Part shown: in pieces, positions 20,301 through 32,300 of the stretch | Position numbering within the stretch: the stretch's first letter is position 1 | Layout of the letters: every line of letters begins with the position of its first letter | Source of the DNA: a virus | Reading direction: 5' to 3' (one strand) | IMG/VR virus record: IMGVR_UViG_3300009164_004014 | Location: 1 to 64,000 of that record | DNA length: 64,000 nt | Program-made: the position numbers and the translations under genes | Notes under the pieces: generated by a model | What the model was told of the DNA's origin: nothing | What the model saw: the letters and a program-made list of their open reading frames with translations, nothing else | Database searches by the model: none

Positions 20301-23300
20301 TTTAATATTAGCAATATAGAACATGGAATTGTTTTTAATAATGTTACATTGTTCAATGATGTAATTTATAATTTAATTACTGGCTTACGTCAAAATAGAA
20401 TTTATGTACGTGGAACTAAAACTGCTGATTGGAACGGTACGGTAGATGCATATGGATTTATTTTAAATCAAGATAATATTAAAGCCTGGGATAAAAATAT
20501 AAAGTATACTACAGGTTCAGTTATAAAATATAAAAATAAATATTGGATAGCAATAACTATAGTTCAACCTAAAGAAATTTTTGACGAACGTGAGTGGAAA
20601 CAAACTTCTTATAATGAAATACAAAAAGGATTGTTACCTAATAGCCAAACACGTTCATATGAAAGCACATTGTATTATGATACAAACAATGCTAATCTAG
20701 AAAAAGATGGTGATTTATTAAGTTTTTCATTAATTGGTTATCGTCCTAGAGACTACATGACTAGTGCTGATTTAACAGATGTTACACAAGTTAATGTTTA
20801 TCAAAATTTAATTAAAGAAAAAGGTACAAAAAATGCAGCCAGTGCTTTTAGAGGAGCCACACTAGCACAAGGTGGAATTAACTATGACCTGTATGAAAAT
20901 TGGGCAATAAAATCCGGAGAGTTTGGTGGAGTTTTAAATAGTAACTTTGTTGAAATTCCATTACAAGAAAGTGTATTGACTGGAAATCCTTCTATTGTGG
21001 GGTTAACTAATGGGGTATATACCGACGGAGTTCAACAAGAAGTGCCTTTATACTCTATAACAAATTACGGTAGACCAATAAACAGTCCAAACATACTACC
21101 TACTATTGCTCTGGATACTCCTTCTACTTTATTACCAACTGCCGGTTATGTTAATTTTAACGATGTTAAAATGGCAAGCTATTTTTATTCAGGTTTGGCA
21201 AATGCAGTAAATGCATCAGGTACCGTAATTCCAATAAATCAATTTTATGTACGTGATTATGTTTGGTTAGCAAATTATCTTTCAACTTGGCAAGTGTTTA
21301 CTCCTGCTAGTTTGGGATCAATTGTTAATGCTAAAAATAATTTAAACAACACTGTTACTATAACATTTAGCCAAGCACATAACTTAGTTAAGTATCAAGT
21401 CTTTGCAATAGTTAATTTTAATGCTTCAATTGATAATTATTATAGTATTGCAGCGGTTGTAGATCCATTTAATGTTATTATAAACCTGTCATTAGATCCT
21501 GGCATAAGAAATATTACTGGATTGGGTGTTGGATTTAGAATGCAAACTCAACGTGTTGCAACTGCACCGGAAATTATTAATTTACCATTATTAGATAATG
21601 AATTTAATAAATTAAAAGTATGGGTAGATACAAACAATGACGGCAGCTGGGCAGTTTATCGTAAGAGTATAAACTATCAATATAATAAAGAAATAACAAA
21701 TTCTCAAACTAGCCAAAGTTTTGGTAGCGCAGTAGCCTACACATCAACTCTGGGTTATTTAATTGCAGATAGTGGTGTTGGAAGTGTTTATAGATATCGT
21801 TACTATAGTGAAATAAATTCTTATTCAATAATTCAAACTATTACTAAGGGTTCATCATTTGGTTCAAACATAACATACACTGATGATATTTTTATAATTT
21901 CTGAACCCACCGGTGCTAAAAATGTTTATGTATACCAATTAATAACTACTGCATTGGTCAATGACCTTGAATTGATTCAAACAATACCCTATACAGATGG
22001 TACAGGAGTAACAAACTGGGGTAGTTCAACTTCATTATCAGGAGATAAAAATTGGCTTTATATATCTGACATTAATAATAATAGTGTCTATGTCTATAGA
22101 AAATCTGTTGTTACTAGTTTGTACGAAAAAGTAAACGTACTTGACGGTGATATATTAGGATTAACATCTGCTGGCGATAACTTTGGATATTCTATCTCTA
22201 CTGATTATTATGGAGATACAGTAGTCATTGGTACACCTAAGCAAGATTACTCTACTCTTGCTAACTATGGATATTCTTATGTTTTCTCTCGTCTAGTACA
22301 AAATTTTACTGCTACGAATACCAGTCAATTATATTCACCTTCAATCTTTAATTTAGCATGGACTATATCTCCGGCTCTATTATCAACAACTGCAAATACT
22401 ATATCAAGTAATTATATCACATTGGGTAGCGTAGCCGGTTTAAGTTCTGGTGCTACTGGAACCCCTGTTGTATTTACAGGTTCACCCTATGGTGGATTAG
22501 CAGCAAACACAGTTTATTATGTAAAATCAATAGTAGGTTCTACTATTTCAGTATCTTTAACTAGAAACGGTACTGCATTGACATTAACAAACGGTACAGG
22601 CACAATGACCGCAGTTGGTCAAACATATCCATTATTTGTTACAGTCAACGGTACTGCTTTAGCAGATAATTATTATAGTATAATAGGATCAACTTTAAAT
22701 GTTTATAGTTCTCAAGTTCCTACATTAAATGCAGGTGATATACTTAATGTTAGTGGTATGAATTTTGTACTTGTACAAACATTAGATACTGAGCAAACTC
22801 CTAAAACCGGTGTGCAATTTGGAACAAGTGTTGATACTAATAAATTTGCAAGCGAAATTTTAATTGGTGCACCGTTTGAGTTAGATTCTCAAAATCATGA
22901 GGGTGCAGTATATCGTTATACTAACGGCGGTGAAAGTTATGGTGTCATAATAGGAACTTCTGTTTGTTCCATTACAACACCAAGAACTATAATGTTAAAT
23001 GGTTATGCTATTGTGTTGCCAGCCGGCAACGCAAGTGCAGCAGTACAGGTAATAAATCAAACAAGAGTGACTAATATTACTGCAAGTGAATTTAACGGTA
23101 AATTATTAATTCAATTGATAGATAATGCACTAGGAACCCCAAATAATAAGTTGTCTCTAACCGCAGTAGAGTCAGCTACATTTGCCGAAATGGGGATAGA
23201 TATTTATGCTCAAACACAAACTATTAATTGCCCGCATTTGACCGGCACAACTCAATTTGGAACAAAAATAAAATTTGATAAATCAGATTCGGGTTCTTTT

Positions 23301-26300
23301 ATTGCAAGTGCTCCAACCGGAATTAGGTTCTCTGCAACTACATTTGACTTTACAGATGATGAATTAGACAATGATACTGTGTTTGATAATAACGCCACTC
23401 AGTGGATAGATACTTTTAATAATGCCGGTGCAGTTTACATGTTTGATTACTTGGCTGCGTATAATGAAAATCTATCTAATCTTGGTAAATTTGTATATGC
23501 ACAAAGTACAAATGCATTGAATATTGATTATGGCAGTCAACCTCTATATGGAACCGCATTGGATTTCAATGAAAACACAGTTACTGTTGGTGCACAAAAC
23601 TTTAATCCAACTACTGATAATATTGATCTGTTTGGACAAGTAGTAACTTACACAAGTTCAAGTGCTACTCCCGACTGGACGGTATATAGATATTCATCTC
23701 CAATTGTTGATGTCAATGGAATAGGCCCAATTCAATTGTATAGTGCTTCAACAAATGAAACATTAATTAATTTAGATTATTTTGATCCAATGCAAGGTAA
23801 ATTGTTAGGGGCTGTTCAAGAAAATATTGACGTTATATCAAATGCTGATCCAGCTAGATATAACTCAGCTAATAATCAAGGTGGATTAGTTTGGGGAGCA
23901 GATAAAGTTGGTCAAATTTGGTTAGACACTTCAAGTATTAGATTTATGAATTATCATCAAAATGATGATGTTTTATACAATAGCAGATTTTGGGGAAGAG
24001 TTTTTCCCGGAAGTAATATTGCGGTTTATACTTGGATTTCAAGTAATGTTCCCCCGGCACAATATATCGGGCCCGGAACACCATTATTAATAGACACCTA
24101 CTCTATTCAAGGTACAGTTAACGCAGAAGGATTAGTAGTTCCAATATACTTTTTCTGGGTCAGAAATACAAATATAGTTTTTGAAACAATAGGAAAAACA
24201 TTAGCTGATTCTACCTTAGAATTATATATTGCTCAACCCCAAGGAACAGGAATTAGTTATCTATCACCTTTCTTACCTAATGTGTTTGGATTATATAACT
24301 GTTCAAATTATGTCAATGCTTTTGATACAAGATTGCATTTAGGATATGCTACTAGCAATACCAACGACGATCCAATGCACAACCAATATAGTTTGATTAG
24401 ATCAAACTATGCAGATGATTTCTTGCCCGGGCTACCTAGAAATAGTCAGTCATATTCTGCAAATACGTCTTACATTGATGCGCCAACAAGTTTATATAAC
24501 AAATTACTAGACAGCATGTGCGGTGTTGATATTAGCGGAGCAGTAGTACCAAATCCATTATTACCAAAATTGGTGCAGACCGGGGTTATGTCAAGACCAA
24601 GACAAGGATTTTTCTATGATAGATTTGGTGCATTGAAAAATTATTTACAATATGCCAATACTATATTGGCGCAATTTCCAATAACAGAAAGTAGAAGCGC
24701 AGCATTTTTGTCAACATCTGGTGTGTTTTTCAATACCAAAGATTATTGGAATTATATAAACTGGTGGGAGACCGGCTACAATGACAATACTAAAGCAACC
24801 TTGCAAGTTCCCATATATGCAGATTTAGCTACTTTGAATGTAGCAACAGGTACAATTGTTTCAGTGTTGTCTAACAGTACTGGTAATACTGAAACATACA
24901 TATACAATGGTGATACAACTTGGACTAGAATTGGACTAGCAAATGGTACTATAGAATTTAGCAGCTACTTATGGGATTACTCAGCGGCTAAGTTAGGCTT
25001 TGGTGATAATTTTTACGATACCAATGTGTATGATGAATATCCTAGCGAAGAAACAAGATATATTGTTCGTGCTTTAAACGAAGAAATTTATACCAATGAA
25101 TTATTAATTTTTAGAAATAATAGTTTGATTTTATTGTTTGATTATATTCAAAGTGAAACTGCTGAAAATCAAAACTACTTACCATGGTTAAATAAAACTT
25201 CATTAGTAGACGTATCACACACTATACGAGAATTATTGCCACTAGAAGTATTTAGGTCAGATAATCAAATATTTTTAGAAGGTTATATCAACGAAGTTAA
25301 ACCATATCATGTGGTTATAAAAGATTTCTTATTTAAATATACCAAGACTGATGTTTTTGAAGGAGACATCACTGACTTTGATTTACCATCTGAATGGAAC
25401 TCAACTTACCAACAATTCATATCTCCTCAATTAGTATATTCTAATCCTGGTGATATAAATCAATATTTACCAAGTGATCCGATTTGGCAAACTGCTCAAT
25501 ACAATCAGTGGTTTAATAATTATGGATTGAGTGTTGGTTATCGTACAAATAATACTATTACCGGTGAGCAAGATTATCCTATTACATTGTTAACATCATA
25601 TGTTTCTTTAAATTCAAGTAATTTGTTTGTTGAAAATGTTTCGGGGTTCCCTGTAACAGGTACAATATTAATAGGTACAGAATTAATTGGATATGCCGGA
25701 GTAAATTTATTAACAAATCAATTAATTGGATTATCTAGAGGTAGAAACAATACTATTACACAAATACATTTACCGAGTGAACAAATTTATATTGATTTGC
25801 CTGCGGTAATAGTACTAAATTCAGGAAGAAATTACGCAGAACCTCCCCGTGTTACTGCATATATTGATACTAATTTATACCCTGCGCCTAGAGTACCGGC
25901 GCAACTTGCTCCAATAATGGCTCTAGATAAAGTCATAGGAGTGGAAGTAATTAATCCCGGAGAAGGTTACGCTGTTCTTCCAACTATTAACATTGATCCT
26001 GCATTTACCATTACTGTAAATAGCACAGCAGTTGATATTATTAATGATGCAATTGAAGTAACTTCAGCAATCATACAAACAGGAGACATTGCAATATATC
26101 AGCCAGCAGCCGGCTCAACTAAAATTGGTGGGTTGTATGCAGGACAAAGATACTATATTAGAGTATTAGAAACTACTCCGTCAAAATTAATTGCGTTCTA
26201 TGAAAGTTATATTAATTTAAATAATGATCACGACCGTGTTTTGTTGACTAGTACTGGATCCGGTAATCAATATTTTAGTATAGGTGCGATAGCTTCTTGT

Positions 26301-29300
26301 ATTACAAGTTCTATACCAATACGAGAAAATACTATTAAATTAAGATTTGATAGAACATCATATACTTCTCAAGTATATGATTGGGTTCCCGGAAGTTTCT
26401 ACGGTTCTTTCTATGCTGGATCATTTAATGATTCTGCTCGCATTGCATCTTCATCTATATTATTGCCAAATACACAAGAAGATGCATCGGAACCAGTAAA
26501 ATCAATACTAGCAAGCAATCACGGTGTAGTATTTGAAATATTAGATGTAGAAAATTTACAAACTTCATCTTGGTCATCACGCACTAGAGATACTGTTCAA
26601 ACATATGGACCTGCAACATCTTATCCAAATGCAATAAGAATTAATCCAAGTGAAGGCGGCTCATCGGTTGACTTACTATTAGGCTCGACTATAGGTTTCT
26701 ATGTAGGTATGCCAGTTAAATTTGAGGGAGAAATACAGTCAGGAAGTCCAATAACAAATTACACAACATACTATATAAAATCATTAGTTAAGTTGCCAAA
26801 TATTACTGTTGGTAGTCCGTATTACGGTCAACTAGAAAACACTGGATTTACAATTTCTACTAGTGTAGATGGCGCCGGAGTTCCAGGATCAGTACTAACA
26901 TTAACGACTGCAACAGTCCCTGCAGCAGGATTAACTTTATATGTGGGCGAAGTAACTAATAATGCATTATTAACTATCAACTATGATGGCATTAGAACTG
27001 CGACTGCTACTACAGCGGGAATAAATGCTATTACAGTTCCGTTGACACCCACTGGATTAGGTGGAACGATCAATTTTTATTCAGGGCTTACTGTATTCTT
27101 TACCGGTGATGTATTTGGACAAGTGATAGAAAATGAACAGTATTATGTAACTACTGTGATAGACTTAGAACATTTTACAATGTCAGCTACTAATACACCA
27201 ACCATACTTGATATTACTGCTACAAGTTCAGTTGGTTCTAAAGTAACATGTAACAGTACGCTAGATTTATATGTAAATGAACCTATAATATTTACTGGAA
27301 CAACTTTTGGTAATATAGTTGCTGGAACAACATATTATATTAGAGAATTATTTTCAGGAAATGCAACATTCTCTATTTCTCAATCAATCAATGGTCCTTT
27401 GTTTGTATTGACTACTGCCACTGGTTCGTGTACTTGCACAAGTCAAGCAGATACTGTTGTATTATCAACAGTATCTGATAAATCAATGACATTGAATGTT
27501 GGAATACCAGTAAGTCCAGGACAAATCAACGGTCAAGAATTAACATTCTATGGTTCAGGTGGTCCATATGTTGGTGTATCAGGAACTGTTTCTAACTTAT
27601 TAACTAGAGAAATTACTTCAACATTAACGTCGGTAAATAGAATTTGTTTATCAGCAGCTAGCGGCGGTATTACTAATATCTATAATAACATGAATTTTAA
27701 TGTCGCTAGTAATATAGGTGGATTAACAACATCAAGTGGTCCATACACTGTTGTAACAAATGGTGTTACTTCAATAACAGTAACTAATACTAGTGGGACA
27801 GGAAATTGGTTAACATTGCCTGTTGCGTCTAACCCCAACACAACTGCTATCTTGTATGTTGGCATGCCAATATACTTCAGTGGAGTATCGTTGGGGGGAG
27901 TATCATTGAATACAGTTTACTATGTTTATAGTATTGATGGCAGTCCACCAGCTAACACCGGCAGATTTAAAATTGCAGATGCAATTGATAGCGTTTCTCC
28001 TGTTACTGTTTCAAACGATAATGGTGTAATGACTGGTACAGGAGAAACTTATATTACTGTAAGTAATAGTTTATCAACACAGATTGGACCTGTAGCGTTG
28101 ACACAAGCAGTTGGCACTACTCCAACATTCAATGTAAGCTATACTTTAGGTGGTTATAGTACAGTTCCTGTAATTACAGGTAGTGGATATGCAGTTAATA
28201 ATATTATAACTATCCTTGGCACAGATATTGGTGGAACAACTACGACAAATGATTTATCATACCAAGTATTAACTATAAATTCAACCGGCGGAGTATTGAC
28301 GGGCATAGTTACAGGAACCCCTGCAGGCAACGAACAAAAATATTATGCCAAAGTTTATTCTGAAAATCAAATCGAGTTATATTCAAACCCTACATTAACC
28401 TCAGCAGTAACTGGACAAAACTTCCCGTATGTAGGAATAACATTAACAACCGCAACACAATCAGTTGCATCGACTGATAGAATTACTGTAGGAAGTTCTG
28501 CTTCATTTAATATCAACGATCCAGTGGTGTTCACTGGGACAGTGTTTGGAAATATTGTATTGGGTAGTACATATTATATTAATGGCAAACCTACATCTAC
28601 TACAGTAACAGTAACTGAAACAATTGGTGGAAGCACATTCCAACTAGCCGATGCAACAGGATCAATGACTATGGCCAAAACAGGTGATTACACCTTCTTA
28701 CCAGAACCATTCTTCTTTAGTAGTAGTATAGTTAAATTTAATAACCAAGTATATCAATGTATTATTAGTAATAATGATCAAGATTTCATTGTAGGTAAAT
28801 GGGAATTATTAACTTCTGGCAACAGTAAATTAAACGCATTGGATAGGGTAATAGGATATTATCAACCTACAGTAAATATGCCGGGTGTAGATTTGACTCA
28901 ATTGGTAACTGGAATAACATATCCAAATAGCACATACTTGGGTAATGCATTTGCTCCGGCAGATGAATATCCGTTGGATACTATACTAATTGATCAACCT
29001 TTCTATCAAACTGGTATAAATTTAAAAACAATAATTTGGAATGGCACAGTTTATTTGGCTGGAGCAGATTTAAGTACATATTCTTCAGTTAACATAAGTG
29101 CTGACGCCATGACATGGGATATTGCTAAATTAGCAAATCAACCTATTAGTGTGACAGATTTTATATTTGCTGGTGGAAGATATGTAATTACTAGTAACAA
29201 TAGCGCAACTCCTATATTAGTAAGTGATAACGGATACAATTGGATAACTAATGGATTGTATACTCCTTACAGTAGTGTTGGTTGGGACGATACAACATTT

Positions 29301-32300
29301 GACATATCATCTATTCTTGCCCCTTCACTGTCATTAAATAGTGTTGCGTATTATAATGGAATATATGTTGCAGTAGGTAATAATATTATATCTTCTACTG
29401 ATTTATACACTTGGACTGAAAGATATAGTTTCCCTAGCACTCTACCTAACAATGTATTCAACGGGGTAGCCTATGTAAGTACTGCTGGATTTACTGGATT
29501 TATTGCAGTTGGTCTAGGTCAAACTGTAGGAAATAATAATGCACTTTTAAATGTAAGTATAATATTTACAAGCACTGATGGTTACTCATGGACTCAGATA
29601 CCGTTCGGTAGTTCAACGTTTGCATTTAATGCTATAACATCTAATGGACAGACTATTGTTGCAGTGGGCAATAATGGAATTATTTACACAAGTTTTAATG
29701 CTACTACATGGTTCGCACAATCATCAGGAACTGTTCAGAATTTAAATAGTATTATTTGGAATAATGTTAGTGGATTGTTTGTTGTAGTAGGAGACAATGG
29801 TACTATATTAACAGCTGGGTCCGACGGAGGCACATGGACTCCAAGAACATCAGGAGTTAGCTATAGCTTACAAAGCATAGTGTGGAATAACGCAAACACA
29901 GAATATGTTGTTGTGGGTTATAATAATACAGTGTTGAGAAGTTCAAACGTGAGTACATGGACTGCATCGTCTACCTTTGTTTCGGCACCGTCAGTTTACA
30001 GTGTTCAGGGTAGTGAATTTACTGATGGTTATGGACCAGAAGAAATGATTCCGGGTGTTGTAACAGACACTATCACAATGATAACTAACACACGTCCCGG
30101 AACTAACTGGGACGAAACTATATACCAACATGTTGGATACAATGTAGTTTCATTGGAAATATCTCCTACGTCAGGAACACAAAAAACATATAGTTTTGCT
30201 GACGCAGTTACTACCCCGGCACAACTTGGTATTTTTGTGATTAGTTATATAACTGGATTGAGCACCTCATTATATGAAGGCATTGATTATACAATTAATT
30301 GGATAACAAAGACTGTTACATTAGAAAATTCAATAACATTTGTTCCTAACGGTATTTCAGATAAATTGCGTATTGATGTATATGAAGTAGGCAACGGAGA
30401 TCAATTAGTAAAAGCTAACACCGAAACTGATCCAATAAGATATAATACAAATACTACTTTTAGTGAGATTTATCTTAACGCAAACTTTACTGCTGAAATT
30501 TATCAAGGATCAGGTCTTGTACGTCCATCTACACAACCAATCGTAGTTAATGCAATTGAAACTAACTCAGTTTCTAATGCAATAACATGTACAGAGGTAA
30601 ATGATTTTGTACTTAATAGTCCTGTCAGATTTAGCGGAGCAGTTTTTGGTAACATAGTAGAAGATCAAATTTATTATGTAAAATCTATAAGTAGTGTATC
30701 ATCAAGAATTACTATATCAGAGACATATAATACTACAACAGGAACTGCTGGATCTACCTTTGAGTTAGCATCCGCTACGGGAAGTATGGGTGTTATTATT
30801 CAGACTAGCACTGCACAAGTTTGGACAGAACCTAGTATATTCCATAACGGGACTGCATTGATTTTAGGAACCTCTGAGAATGTTTTAAAAACAAAATCAA
30901 TTACTAATACTATTACAACGGTGACCACTAGTGGATTGATTCCAAATACTCCTATTGTGTTTAGTAGTACTATTTTTGGTGGCATAACTCCAAAGACAAC
31001 ATATTATATAAAAACTATATACGATGCAAATGAATTTACCATTTCAACTACTCCGGGAGGAACTGTATTTCCATTAACTGATGCTACTGGCGGCGCAATA
31101 TTTATAACAAATGATTATGCTATTGGAATGGCTAGCAATGGTATTAACGCCTCAATTATGTTCCCGGTAAATTACGATGCTACTGTTGACTATATAACGT
31201 ATACATTAATGGGTCAAACAATACCTATTCAATATGGCTATACATTGCCGCAGACACAATTTTTCACCGGTAACGGCAGTGCATCTTCATTCAATTTGAC
31301 AAATTATATGGGAGGAACAAACCCAAATAATGCTATAGTAGAAGTAAATGGTATTAGACAAAATAAATCAGCCTATACTATTAATTCTTCAACTAACACA
31401 TTACTTTTTAATAATACTCCACCGGCAAACGGGGACTTAATATGCGTAACATCATATAATTTAACTGACCGTCAATATTTAAATTCACAGTACAACGTTA
31501 CTGGTATTAATAGTATAGCTAGTATTACTGTAAGCAACACTACAGCAACTGGAATACCTTTTGATTACGGTATACTTGCTGGAAGTTTTGTTGTTGGACA
31601 ACGCTATACTATACAATCACTCAATGATAATGCATATCCAACCCCTGGCGCAAACACAGATTTTACAGCAATTGGTGCATCATCTAATACAGTTGGTGTT
31701 ACATTTACTGCAACTGGAGCAGGTACAGGCACAGGGTCTGCTATTATAGCCGGTGATGGATTTGATGCAACTGTCCAATCAGCTGGTTCATTTATACTTG
31801 GACAAAGTTACACTATAGTAACATTGGGTACTACTACAAATACTCAATGGAATACTATTGCTGGAACCTCAGCGATAACGTATTCAGTTGGTAGCACATT
31901 TACTTGCGCTAACATAGGAACTGGACTTGGTACTGGAACAGCGTATACAGTAGGGTTATACAGTCAGTCGTTGAATTATTTGACATTGGCATCAGGTTCA
32001 ACTAGCAGCTTAGTACTCAATAGTGCTATAGTATTTGAAAACGTAATAGGTGGAATAATTGCCGGACAAACTTATTACATAACACAAATATTAAATTCTA
32101 CTGACTTTGTTATTTCTACTCAAGTTGGTGGAGTGCCGTACGAAGTTACTACCGCTAGCGGAGCAATGACCAGTGTTGTTAAGGGCCTAACCGTGTCACC
32201 TATAGTGGGCGTTGATTCTAACATCAGCAATCAACTAAGAATTGGAGTATCCGGTACAGTAGGTGCAACTGATTATGTAATATGTGACTCAACTGCAGGT

